Below, piece by piece: positions 8,527 through 17,785 of a DNA stretch of 31,942 nt. Position 1 is the first letter of the stretch. Every line of letters starts with the position of its first letter. A program made the position numbers and the translations under genes. The DNA comes from a virus, in the IMG/VR virus record IMGVR_UViG_3300036772_000068, positions 1-31,942 of that record, one strand, 5' to 3'. The notes under the pieces were generated by a model, which saw only the letters and a list, made by a program, of their open reading frames with translations, was not told the origin of the DNA and searched no databases.

Positions 8527-9231
8527 TGAAATACCCCTTCTGTCTTATTTCTTCCAGAATGAAGCGCTGCCGGAAATGGAGTGGGCTTTTGTAATCGCCG
8601 CAATCCAACTCCCGGCATAGATCACGAAAACCTTCACCGGAAGCCCAACTCAGGAGGGTATGTGTGACAGTTCCTGCGGGGCTGCCGGGATCGGGGTATC
8701 GGTATCCGTTTTCGACGTCAGTAAAGAATCTCTGAACGCCGTAACATTCAAGGAGATTAATTGCCCACTGTACATTTCCAGCGCTTTCCCCACCGTTCCA
8801 GCTATCAGGTTCGCTTTCTGAATGGCAGAGGACACCATAAAAAAAACAACCTCGCCTTCAACTTCCCGGTATTCATCCTCGCTGATAATCCCCTGCTCCA
8901 GGGCGGTTACCAGCGGCAGCGGCTTCCACACGCCGTTATCACTAAATATGACTGTCGTCAGTCGCTGAATGTCATCGACGATAGTAGGAGTGCCTGCCGG
9001 AATTTCCTCCGCGTCCTGTCGGGATTTGAGTATTTTCCTCAGCATCATCGCAGCAATACGTGGCGAGCCAACTGATCCCACCATTGTGAAAAAGCTATTG
9101 AACAGATTGCCAAGCAAAATGCAGTTTTCCTGTACGACTTCGTAAGGAAAAGGCACCACATGCAGGTAAACCAGCGAGCCGTCATCACGCGTGATGGTGC
9201 TGACAAAATTCAGTTTCTTATCAATTTTCAC
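8516..9231 (-). CDS. Tail assembly chaperone, -1 frameshifted long form (G-T type)
   Basis: Frame 0 of the chaperone contains GTT-TTT-TTT-ATG. A slip of -1 on the T8 run opens a frame that continues from 8839 (TAT GGT GTC) to TAA at 8516-8518, overlapping the tape measure start. The extension of about 107 residues looks like real protein (SWNGGESAGNVQWAINLLEC, later SGEGFRDLCRELDCG and RQRFILEEIRQKGYF) and has no start codon with ribosome site of its own. The fusion would be about 238 residues from GTG 9231. This matches the lambda G/GT and P2 E/E+E' arrangement, where the rare fusion recruits tube subunits to the tape measure. Frame and position are read directly; function is from family knowledge. 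Confidence 0.8.
8650..9231 (-). CDS. Tail assembly chaperone, frame-0 form (G type)
   Basis: The unshifted product is 193 residues from GTG 9231 (MKIDKKLNFVSTITRDDG), with GGGA nine bases upstream. GTG 9246 would add five residues but overlaps the tube gene by 10 bases. It lies between tail tube and tape measure, the invariant position of the two-form tail chaperone. The sequence is mixed alpha/beta (YLHVVPFPYEVVQENCILLG, later EVEGEVVFFMVSSAIQKANL). Past the T8 run it continues for 62 codons in frame 0, so 8650-8839 is read in two frames. Confidence 0.8.
   Translation of the reverse strand: MKIDKKLNFVSTITRDDGSLVYLHVVPFPYEVVQENCILLGNLFNSFFTMVGSVGSPRIAAMMLRKILKSRQDAEEIPAGTPTIVDDIQRLTTVIFSDNGVWKPLPLVTALEQGIISEDEYREVEGEVVFFMVSSAIQKANLIAGTVGKALEMYSGQLISLNVTAFRDSLLTSKTDTDTPIPAAPQELSHIPS
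8839..8846 (-). promoter_or_regulatory. Programmed -1 ribosomal frameshift slip site
   Basis: Eight consecutive T on the minus strand fall in frame 0 as GTT TTT TTT ATG, giving the canonical X-XXY-YYZ heptamer T-TTT-TTT. The -1 frame is open from here to 8516. It is the only such run in the gene and lies about 65% of the way through the frame-0 ORF. Confidence 0.8.
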
Positions 9232-9236
9232 GATAA

Positions 9237-9674
9237 TTAATCCCACATGCTGTCATTGGTGATGATGTAGCCTGAAATAGTCACGACGTAACCCGCATCC
9301 ATACCATTCAGGGCGATTTCGTTGAAGTTCACCAGGTAGCAGTTGAGCACTGTGTAATTCCCGAAGGTCGTGGCGTCAGGCCTGACTACCACCTCCCCAA
9401 GCGAGGTATTGGTGGCAAAGCTATTCTGATAGCTTGCGGCAAGACCCTGAGTCTTCAGCAGATGAACGGTCAGCGTGACTTGCTGATAGGGAGTCTGACT
9501 CCCGACAGTGCCTGCCAGGGTAGGAATGATGTCAGTCGCCGGACCATCAGGTCGAAGACTAATGCCCTCCTTACCGAGATAAGATGCCGTGACATTGAGC
9601 GCCGGATTGTCCGTCAAAGAAACAGAACCTCGTACGCGGTTCAAAAAACCTTGCGGTACTAATGGGTTACCCAT
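9237..9674 (-). CDS. Tail tube protein
   Basis: A 145-residue beta-rich protein (MGNPLVPQGFLNRVRGSVSL ... GYVVTISGYIITNDSMWD) that directly follows the sheath gene by four bases and precedes the chaperone pair. Sheath-tube-chaperone-tape measure is the fixed order of contractile-tail modules, and the size fits a tube subunit. It would stack as hexameric rings forming the DNA conduit around the tape measure. The short RGSVSL and TVHLLKTQGLA strands are compatible with the split-barrel tube fold, but the family name is positional. Confidence 0.8.
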   Translation of the reverse strand: MGNPLVPQGFLNRVRGSVSLTDNPALNVTASYLGKEGISLRPDGPATDIIPTLAGTVGSQTPYQQVTLTVHLLKTQGLAASYQNSFATNTSLGEVVVRPDATTFGNYTVLNCYLVNFNEIALNGMDAGYVVTISGYIITNDSMWD

Positions 9675-9677
9675 GTG

Positions 9678-11072
9678 TTACGCCCCTACGAAGTTCGTTA
9701 CGTTAAGATTAAAAGTGATGGATTCAAAACCGCGTTTAGGCGTAATCACCGCACTCAGACCGTTATATTTCCCGTCAGCATAATCGGACGGGTTGAGGCC
9801 GGTGTAGCTGGAGAACGGCACGGCGTTAATCACCGCGTTTCCGGCATATGAGCCCTTGTTGAAAGCGTCATTGAAGTCAGACTGATTAAGCCGCGTGTCG
9901 ATAACTTGTCCCAGAATGAGCCCGTAACTGATACCGGAGCGCAGTGTTTTCAGTGAACGATTTTGAAGACGGTCGATGCCACGCTGCTCGTAGTAAAGCG
10001 GGTTAATCGTAGTGTTAGATCCGTTGATAACTTCGTTAGCAAGGTCCAACTCAAGATTGATTGCGCACCAGGCCACCGCATACCAGTAGTTGAACGGGTT
10101 CCCGTCAAGCATGTGTCCGGCCACCAGCATCTTATTGCTTAACCCGCCTTCGGCTGCAGACCCGATATAGTTAATGTTGTTATCCTGCAAAGTTTTCAGC
10201 AGCGTGCCATTTCCAGCTGGCGGATACTCGGTTACGCCGTACATAAACCGGTACGCCATCGGCGGCACCATATTGGACGAACCCGGATCGTTTGCCAGAG
10301 ACGACTGAAAAGGCCCCGCCATGGAGAACTCTGTCGAACCTATTCCGGGAGCCTCAACGCCAGCAAAGACGTTGGGATATTTACCCGTCACCCATCCCTC
10401 ATAGGTGGAGATCGTCGTTGAGACGAAGAACTTCACAAGTGAACCCGGTGAGGTGTAGTTGTTTACCAGCGTTTTGAACGTGCTTTCATCGTCCCATTCG
10501 CGAGGAACAAGGTAAGAGAAGAACGTCTGATACGTGTTTCCGAGAGAAACATCTCCCGCGATAAACGTCGCAAGGGCCGTGATCGCCGCCGTATTGCTCA
10601 CCTCACCCAACTCAAGAACATAGACAGCGCGACTTGCTCCCTGCGCCCAAAAAGTGGTGTTCATCTGCTGCACTTCGAGAGTAGTTACCGCCGTCACTTT
10701 CCCCATTGTCGTGGCGGTGCCGGGACTGGTTGCCAGAGGATAAGTAAATGCGGTAGTACTTGTGATCGTCGCCGTATATGCACCGTTATAGCCTGTAGGT
10801 GCAACACCGGAGATGACCACAGGAATAAGGTCCCCAGTCGTCCAGCCATGCGGGGCTGACAGGGTTACCGTTACCACATTGGTCGCCCACACAATCGTTG
10901 CAATGGTTTTATCTGGTGTAACAATGGTTGTCAGGTCAGTAGCAGAAGTCAGCAGCTTATAAGTTCCCGCCGCCAGCGTTGTTCCGCCCGCAGAAATCAT
11001 CGCGCCAGACTTAAGCAGCTGAGAGGGCTTCGGTGGATTGGTCACCGATACGTTAATGTTAACAATTGCCAT
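9678..11072 (-). CDS. Contractile tail sheath protein (DUF3383)
   Basis: The 464-residue protein begins MAIVNINVSVTNPPKP and has the DUF3383 pattern: AVYVLELGE at about residues 148-156, then SYLVPREWDDESTF, a polymerisation-rich middle, and the C-terminal FESITFNLNVTNFVGA. DUF3383 proteins are sheath subunits of a branch of myoviruses. Residues about 57-130 look like an extra beta domain (APHGWTTGDLIPVVISGV ... YNGAYTATITSTTAFTY), resembling segments in the gpJ-like and cement proteins. The gene has GGAG upstream and lies four bases before the tube gene. Confidence 0.85.
   Translation of the reverse strand: MAIVNINVSVTNPPKPSQLLKSGAMISAGGTTLAAGTYKLLTSATDLTTIVTPDKTIATIVWATNVVTVTLSAPHGWTTGDLIPVVISGVAPTGYNGAYTATITSTTAFTYPLATSPGTATTMGKVTAVTTLEVQQMNTTFWAQGASRAVYVLELGEVSNTAAITALATFIAGDVSLGNTYQTFFSYLVPREWDDESTFKTLVNNYTSPGSLVKFFVSTTISTYEGWVTGKYPNVFAGVEAPGIGSTEFSMAGPFQSSLANDPGSSNMVPPMAYRFMYGVTEYPPAGNGTLLKTLQDNNINYIGSAAEGGLSNKMLVAGHMLDGNPFNYWYAVAWCAINLELDLANEVINGSNTTINPLYYEQRGIDRLQNRSLKTLRSGISYGLILGQVIDTRLNQSDFNDAFNKGSYAGNAVINAVPFSSYTGLNPSDYADGKYNGLSAVITPKRGFESITFNLNVTNFVGA
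10683..10904 (-). other. Inserted beta domain in sheath protein (FCCH-like), copy 2
   Basis: Sheath residues about 57-130 carry HGWTTGDLIPVVISGVAP - YNGAYTATITSTTAFTY - ATSPGTATTMG. The end (ATxPGxATTxG) is closest to the copy in the cement protein, which has ATAPGGAATTQG, suggesting recent common origin of these two. Confidence 0.65.
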
Positions 11073-11076
11073 TTAA

Positions 11077-12018
11077 TTATTTCTCCGGATAAATGGACGG
11101 AATCGCAGACGTGATCAGCTTACGGGCGACGTTACGCATCCGCTGCTGGTAATAGTTGACTTTGAATTTGATTGTTTTACGCATGGCGATGATGTTCAAC
11201 TCGTTCTGAGTTACACGTTCATCCTGAACGACAGGGATATTCATTACCCCCATTTCAGCGGCGTCACTGAGCGTGTACTGCTGCACATACCTTACGAAAT
11301 CCTCAACACCGACATTGCGCAGACCAGTAATGGAGATCGTCACATCCTCAGAAACCAGCTGATACTGGTTCTGCTGCTCATCGAGGTAAAAGCTACCCGC
11401 GATCGGCGTGGTGTTGCTGCACTTCACCGTTGCATATGGCGGTGACAGGTTCTGCGTCGACAGCATGGCCGGGAACATCGGCATGTACTGGCTCAGAGTC
11501 AGCCACACGGGGAGTGAACTCGAAACAACCACATCAGAAAGGTCAATGTCGTCGGCAGAGTTAATGATCTGCGAGCGCATATAGGGGAAAATTGCCTCCC
11601 CCGTGTAGTGGTAGAGGTTGGCCGGTTCGTTCAGCCCCGTGCGCCGGGAGAAGGAAAACTGGATGCCAAAGAACTCGCCGATATACAGCACATCAGATCC
11701 GATGTCATTGAATGGGTCGATGTCAGCCTGAGCGGTAAATGTTACGACATTCCGGTCGTAAAGCTGCTCATCATCCTGGATGGTTTCCGTCGTCAGATGG
11801 AGATAGCCTTTTACGTTGACCGTGTCGGGCTCGCTGCTGGGGTCATCAGACAATACAGAAGCTTTAACCCAGAACACGAAGCCATCAAGCGGCAGAACCT
11901 TGCGGATATACTTTGTGAATGTGACCACCTGAAAGCGGCTGAGGTCATCAAGGCCCTGCGTCAGCGTGGCGTTAAGCTCTGTTTTTGCAGTTTGCTGCAA
12001 TTCACTCAGGGAAGGCAT
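11077..12018 (-). CDS. Tail terminator/completion-region structural protein
   Basis: A 313-residue protein between the neck genes and the sheath, the usual place of tail terminator or connector components. It contains an N-terminal helical region (SELQQTAKTELNATLTQGL), a beta core (FQVVTFTKYIRKVLPLDGFVFWVKAS) and a C-terminal basic helix (KFKVNYYQQRMRNVARKLI). The gene starts inside the end of the preceding one (17-base overlap), so translation is coupled. I do not recognise a named family. The first residues could also be part of a larger neck complex. Confidence 0.55.
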   Translation of the reverse strand: MPSLSELQQTAKTELNATLTQGLDDLSRFQVVTFTKYIRKVLPLDGFVFWVKASVLSDDPSSEPDTVNVKGYLHLTTETIQDDEQLYDRNVVTFTAQADIDPFNDIGSDVLYIGEFFGIQFSFSRRTGLNEPANLYHYTGEAIFPYMRSQIINSADDIDLSDVVVSSSLPVWLTLSQYMPMFPAMLSTQNLSPPYATVKCSNTTPIAGSFYLDEQQNQYQLVSEDVTISITGLRNVGVEDFVRYVQQYTLSDAAEMGVMNIPVVQDERVTQNELNIIAMRKTIKFKVNYYQQRMRNVARKLITSAIPSIYPEK

Positions 12019-12436
12019 TTAGCACCCCGCTCACCCAAGCTCGCATCGCAGCCTGATAAGTTCCGGTATCAATGAATGACGGACGCGGCGGCCCTTTTTT
12101 GTTCTTGAATCGTCTGGAAATACCCTCCAGCGCGCGGCGTGTTGGAACCCCGGGTAATCCGTTCATTTCTGTGTTGTCGAGAAAGGCAACAAACAGGTCA
12201 TGGATGCGTGACATCGATTCCGCGAGCGGGTCTTTCGCTGGTGGCGCGCCAGCCATCATATTTTCAAGCGAAGCAGCCATATCATTCGCCATCAGATCAG
12301 CGATATCACCGCTGTACCTGTCGAAGAACGTCTGCATAATCTGGTATTTTTCCTCAAGATATTCTGCGACATCTCCGGTCGTTGTGTTTTCGTTCTCGTA
12401 AGAGATATCAATCACCCCCAGATGGAAGGTGATCAT
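12002..12436 (-). CDS. Tail completion/head-tail joining protein
   Basis: A 144-residue protein from ATG 12436 (MITFHLGVIDISYENEN), overlapping the preceding stop by ATGA; a 163-residue reading from 12493 would overlap more and lacks that coupling. Its C-terminal part is basic (ALEGISRRFKNKKGPPRPSF), followed by TYQAAMRAWV. Small proteins with a C-terminal DTGTYQAAM-like motif next to neck genes resemble tail-completion (gpS-like/gp10-like) proteins. Position between adaptor and terminator genes supports a neck role. Confidence 0.55.
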   Translation of the reverse strand: MITFHLGVIDISYENENTTTGDVAEYLEEKYQIMQTFFDRYSGDIADLMANDMAASLENMMAGAPPAKDPLAESMSRIHDLFVAFLDNTEMNGLPGVPTRRALEGISRRFKNKKGPPRPSFIDTGTYQAAMRAWVSGVLNAFPE

Positions 12437-12861
12437 GACAACCCCCACAGACTGCCAAACTGCTGGGCAATCATCAGATAGCGGCGGCCCCATGGGTCCT
12501 GCAACATCTGTAGGTCAGCCAACGATAAATCTTTGAAGAAATCAGGCACCAGCCGCTGTGCACTGGTTGAGTTGTCCCCGGCACCGGTAATCACGCCAGC
12601 CTTGAAATTGTTCAGACCATACTGTTCCCTGAAGTCAGCAAACACCGACTCGGTGCCATAGTTGACCAGGAACGATGCGCCCAAGTTATACACGGCAACG
12701 GTGTAAAGATTCGGAGTGACGCACGCGATATCAGGGTTTACCCACTCAACCGCGCCGCCATAGGCCAGGGTGAAAGACGGCGAGTCGTCGGGAACCTGCT
12801 CGGCAGTCACGCCCATATCAGTTCGAACGAATTCAATGAATCCCGACAGGCTCGTTGTCAT
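12433..12861 (-). CDS. Head-tail adaptor (neck) protein
   Basis: A 142-residue mostly helical protein (MTTSLSGFIEFVRTDMGV ... LVPDFFKDLSLADLQMLQDPWGRRYL) that follows the capsid genes in the slot of gp6/DUF4054-type adaptors. These dock under the portal and connect the head to the tail terminator. ATGA overlaps couple it on both sides. The assignment is by position and helical composition, and the exact family is uncertain. Confidence 0.55.
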   Translation of the reverse strand: MTTSLSGFIEFVRTDMGVTAEQVPDDSPSFTLAYGGAVEWVNPDIACVTPNLYTVAVYNLGASFLVNYGTESVFADFREQYGLNNFKAGVITGAGDNSTSAQRLVPDFFKDLSLADLQMLQDPWGRRYLMIAQQFGSLWGLS

Positions 12862-13340
12862 TTTTTCTTGCTCCCGGATTTTTCGGTCACGATAGTTTCG
12901 TTGACGGTCGCCATGTCTTCATTGTCATCACGGCCTTTCGCCTGCTCGGCACTGACTTCCATTTCACCGGAGTATCCGGTGTCGCTTTCGCGCAATGAGG
13001 TATCAAGAGCAGCCACGGAAGCCTGACGGCGGTTATGTGCGCCACGTGTCAGGTGAATGTCGTTATCGCGGATGGTCTTTTCGATGACTGATGCGGAAAC
13101 AGGCTTATTGATGCTGTAGCACAAGCCAACAAATACCTGACTCTGGTCGATTTTCGTCGAGTCGATCAGGCCATATACCTGATGATGCTGGATGACTGAC
13201 TCTACCTCTTCAGTAGCACCATCGAGCACCAGCATCTGATCGCCATGGTTAATCGGGATCTGGATAAGGCGTCCGGTCTCAAGCTTGCGATAGGCAAAGA
13301 TCTGGCGCTGTTTGGTGGTGTTAGCGATATAGAGTTTCAT
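12858..13340 (-). CDS. Structural-module protein of unknown function
   Basis: The first gene after the capsid terminator, 160 residues. The N-terminal two thirds is mixed alpha/beta (MKLYIANTTKQRQIFAYRKL, then SVIQHHQVYGLIDSTKI). The last 50 residues are acidic and probably disordered, ending in KSGSKKK. It opens the neck operon and overlaps the adaptor by ATGA. Similar proteins with a 'KLYIANTT' start occur between capsid and neck genes of related phages as uncharacterised virion-module proteins. Confidence 0.55.
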   Translation of the reverse strand: MKLYIANTTKQRQIFAYRKLETGRLIQIPINHGDQMLVLDGATEEVESVIQHHQVYGLIDSTKIDQSQVFVGLCYSINKPVSASVIEKTIRDNDIHLTRGAHNRRQASVAALDTSLRESDTGYSGEMEVSAEQAKGRDDNEDMATVNETIVTEKSGSKKK

Positions 13341-13353
13341 TTATTTCCCTCAT

Positions 13354-13388
13354 AAAAAAGCCCCTGCTGAGTCTCCCCGGCAGAGGCT
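13354..13388 (-). terminator. Intrinsic terminator after the major capsid gene
   Basis: On the minus strand AGCCTCTGC pairs with GCAGGGGCT (nine pairs, one G-U) around a 12-base loop, followed by six T. It lies 20 bases after the capsid stop and before the neck genes, so it can lower tail transcription relative to head genes. Confidence 0.8.
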
Positions 13389-13407
13389 TAACTACTTAAA
13401 TATTGGA

Positions 13408-14439
13408 TTAGCTGCTGTACGCCATGGACAGAACAGTGATTGCTTCCGGACGGACCGCCCAGCCTGCGGTTGAACGCATCTCGGACAGAACATCAATCGC
13501 GCCACCAGCAATTGGGGTTGGGATTTCACGCGGCGCAGCCATGTCGCAGAACATCAGAGCGTTCGCTGAAAGAGACGGAGTCAGCCTGGCGAATTCGTTG
13601 GTGTTCACAGTGGAATTTACCATCGGCACTTCAACTTCAGGAATGGTGATCACCACCGCATCAGTGTTGCCAGCGCCAGCACCAATAAGGGTATCGTCAT
13701 ACACCCAATCAACCTGGATATTTGCGCCCCTCAGCACTTCCTTCACCGTGCCACCAACGGTATCAGTACCTCCGCCAGGACGCTGGTAAGAAGTTAGCTG
13801 GACGATTTGCTGAATCTCCATTGCACCAAGAATACGCTGCGGCCCAAGGATAACCACGCGCTGCTGGCGACCAAGTTGCATAGTGCGGGTCATGGCAGCC
13901 TGAACATGGCCCAGCAGATACACTGCCATCTGCCCATGGTCATACGTCAGCACGGTAGTGTTACCGTTGCTATCCGGCGGCAACGACTCGGTTGTAGCGC
14001 CAGCGGTGTTCAGCAGACCTTCGCCACCAGCCGGGTTCATGCCGTACAACAGAGCAGAACGAAGCTGCTGGAAAATACCCTGACGCATACCCAGTCGCTG
14101 GGCTTCTGGCAGAGCAAAGTTCCAGTTACCAGCCGCAGCCATGTCGTGGTGGTCATAAATTCCACGGCAACGGAAAAGGTAGGTCGGGGTGGAAATCATC
14201 TTCGCGTCCAGCGCTACGCTTGGCAGTTGGTTACCGTTGCCTGACTGGCTGGAAGTGGTTTGAGTACGGATGTCTAGGCGGCGCATGTAGACGTACTGGT
14301 CGCCAACGCCGAGACGGACTTGCGGGTTACCGCTGGCGATGGTTTCAAACGCACCTGATGCCTGCTGGTAACCGAGGATCATCTCCGGAGCAATATACGA
14401 CGGATTGACGATGGTGTAGCTGGGGGTAATTGCAGCCAT
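13408..14439 (-). CDS. Major capsid protein (DUF2184)
   Basis: The 343-residue protein begins MAAITPSYTIVNPSYIAPEM and has the DUF2184 layout: VGVGDQYVYMRR-like strand near residues 42-55, a helical middle (QGIFQQLRSALLYGMN, VYLLGHVQAAMTRTMQLG) and a C-terminal AINVLSEMR-like stretch (GGAIDVLSEMRSTAGWAVRP). DUF2184 proteins are HK97-fold major capsid subunits of myoviruses and are usually next to a cement protein and a DUF2213 protease, as here. A strong terminator follows directly. No N-terminal delta domain is obvious, consistent with a separate scaffold encoded in the protease gene. Confidence 0.85.
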   Translation of the reverse strand: MAAITPSYTIVNPSYIAPEMILGYQQASGAFETIASGNPQVRLGVGDQYVYMRRLDIRTQTTSSQSGNGNQLPSVALDAKMISTPTYLFRCRGIYDHHDMAAAGNWNFALPEAQRLGMRQGIFQQLRSALLYGMNPAGGEGLLNTAGATTESLPPDSNGNTTVLTYDHGQMAVYLLGHVQAAMTRTMQLGRQQRVVILGPQRILGAMEIQQIVQLTSYQRPGGGTDTVGGTVKEVLRGANIQVDWVYDDTLIGAGAGNTDAVVITIPEVEVPMVNSTVNTNEFARLTPSLSANALMFCDMAAPREIPTPIAGGAIDVLSEMRSTAGWAVRPEAITVLSMAYSS

Positions 14440-14455
14440 TTAATTCAGCTCCCGA

Positions 14456-15316
14456 TTAAAGTAAGACCAGCGCGCAGCTGTCGGTGTTGTTCCAGGTCAG
14501 GAAACCAGTCACGCTGTCATAACTGACAGTCTTGGAGTTGCCTGCTTCGATGGCGATCACTTTTACCGGCAACGTGATGTCGGAAAGCGTTACTGCGCCG
14601 ATAGTGCCCTGCGTGGTAGCTGCACCGCCTGGTGCTGTTGCAGGAGAGTAGGTGAAGGTAGTTGCGTTCGTTACTGACAGAACAACAACGATACCGTTAT
14701 ACGCCGCCGGAGCGACGCCGCTGATTTTCACGTACTGTCCAGCGGTCAGGCCATGAGCTGATGCAGTGACAGCTGTTGCCACGCCAGCGGCATAGGTCAC
14801 AGCGGTAGTTGCGATATCAGCGCCAGCAAAACCGGCAGCAGCCGCGGTGGTGATCTGGTTGTTCACGAAATCCCAGGCCAGCGCCGTTTTCACAGACGCG
14901 CCAGTGGTTCCCAGCGCAACAACCTGAGAAGAGGCTTTCAGCGGAACGCGCATGTTTGAGCCGAGACGGTAGTACGAAACGCTCATGCCTGACGCATACA
15001 GCGGAACAGGAGACTGCGGAGTTGTCAGGCCGTTGTGAGCCTGATTGAAGACGGTAAAGCCTTCCAGCTCGGCAACAGACACAGCGCGTCGGATGGTTGA
15101 ACCTCGCGGGCTTGAACTGGTACCAGGTAGAAGCTCAGCAACCGGCAGGCCGCCCCACAGGGGTTTGGTTTCCGTTGCTGCCACAGTCCCTGCGGCCAGA
15201 TTAAAGCGGTTGGCTGGATCATCCAGCGCCACACCCTGGACATAACCGTCGGACTGCACACCGAAGGAGCCCAGCGCGTTCGTGGTTGCCATCGGGTTAA
15301 GAGATAAATTAGCCAT
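14456..15316 (-). CDS. Capsid cement/decoration protein with inserted beta domain
   Basis: A 286-residue protein between the protease/scaffold gene and the capsid gene, the usual site of the structural cement (Gp24-like) protein. The N-terminal part (ANRFNLAAGTVAATETKPLWGG, then GMSVSYYRLGSNMRVPLKAS) matches that family pattern. Residues about 170-242 look like an extra beta domain, SAHGLTAGQYVKISGVAP - YNG - TTFTYSPATAPG, resembling segments in the sheath and gpJ-like proteins. The C terminus (KTVSYDSVTGFLTWNNTDSC) appears to resume the cement fold. It would stabilise and decorate the head surface. Confidence 0.7.
   Translation of the reverse strand: MANLSLNPMATTNALGSFGVQSDGYVQGVALDDPANRFNLAAGTVAATETKPLWGGLPVAELLPGTSSSPRGSTIRRAVSVAELEGFTVFNQAHNGLTTPQSPVPLYASGMSVSYYRLGSNMRVPLKASSQVVALGTTGASVKTALAWDFVNNQITTAAAAGFAGADIATTAVTYAAGVATAVTASAHGLTAGQYVKISGVAPAAYNGIVVVLSVTNATTFTYSPATAPGGAATTQGTIGAVTLSDITLPVKVIAIEAGNSKTVSYDSVTGFLTWNNTDSCALVLL
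14591..14809 (-). other. Inserted beta domain in cement protein (FCCH-like), copy 3
   Basis: Cement residues about 170-242 carry HGLTAGQYVKISGVAPAAYNG - SVTNATTFTYS - ATAPGGAATTQG. It lies close to the C terminus and is the best match to the sheath copy. Confidence 0.65.
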
Positions 15317-15331
15317 GCTTGAGAGCTCCCG

Positions 15332-16954
<1,623 letters not shown>

Positions 16955-16963
16955 TTAATGCTC

Positions 16964-17785
16964 CTATGCTGCTTTCATAGACTCCATGAATTTGTGACCC
17001 TTCTGGGTCAGCATGTATTCAGGAATGCTGCGGAGGTTGTAGATGTAGGTCACATAGCACTCGCAGAAAACTTCTTCGCCAGGCTGCGTGATTTCATCGA
17101 GGTAACCAGCAGGACCGGCTTTCAAATATCCGTTTTTTTGCGCCCAGTTCCCGCGTATCAGGTAATACAGCTGATCGCGTTCCTTGTGGTCCTCCCGGAA
17201 GTCATAGCCTGGCCGCCGCCAGTGGCTGTGCCAAATCGCCGCAATCGCGTTATTGCTCGTTGCGATCACGTTGTCGATGTTGGCTATCAGCTTGTGGTTC
17301 TGGTCAATCATCACCCGGCGCGCTTCATAGTCCACCTTCTCGGCAGCCTTCTGAATGTGGTCCGCCGTTTCCCGCATCGTTCCCTGAATACCGGTCAGCG
17401 CAATGCTGTCGGCGGAGGGAATGCTGCTGGCCCAGCCGCTAAAACGCGACAACGTAGTGTCGATGGCTTTTTTGCGGTTGAGCTTGATAAGGTCAGCACT
17501 GGCGAAGATCCGCCTGTCGAGCTCCGTCCTCAGCTTCGGCTCAAGGTAGTTGAGCGTAAACCGGGATATGCCCTGATGACGTTTCAGCGCGCCAGCCCCC
17601 CCCACCTGCAGGTCGTATGCTTTCGTCAGATTTCGGGTGACCATCGCCATATAGTCATCGGCCGTTCCGCTCTCGGCAGCCTGCCGGATGATGGCCTGCC
17701 AGCGCTCCAGTTCTTCACGCGACGAGTAGCCATTGCGGAGAAAGAACTTCACCGCATCCCTGACGGTCCGGGTGAAAGTCTTCAT
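16964..17785 (-). CDS. MuF/SPP1 gp7-like head morphogenesis (minor head) protein
   Basis: A 273-residue mainly helical protein directly after the portal gene (ATGA overlap at 17782). The C-terminal part holds the family signature: AIWHSHWRRPGYDFREDHKE, then WAQKNGYLKAG and a cysteine pair in EVFCECYVTYIYNL, comparable to the H/C-rich end of gp7/MuF domains. Such proteins sit inside the head near the portal and are co-injected or help head assembly. The position portal - MuF - protease is typical. A plus-strand ORF across it is a shadow. Confidence 0.75.
   Translation of the reverse strand: MKTFTRTVRDAVKFFLRNGYSSREELERWQAIIRQAAESGTADDYMAMVTRNLTKAYDLQVGGAGALKRHQGISRFTLNYLEPKLRTELDRRIFASADLIKLNRKKAIDTTLSRFSGWASSIPSADSIALTGIQGTMRETADHIQKAAEKVDYEARRVMIDQNHKLIANIDNVIATSNNAIAAIWHSHWRRPGYDFREDHKERDQLYYLIRGNWAQKNGYLKAGPAGYLDEITQPGEEVFCECYVTYIYNLRSIPEYMLTQKGHKFMESMKAA

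Noticed and set aside
8319-8618. Minus-strand 99-codon ORF before the tape measure
   Set aside because: It is in a different frame from the -1 frameshift extension and the tape measure and overlaps both; the extension frame is far more protein-like and has an overlap stop consistent with a programmed shift.
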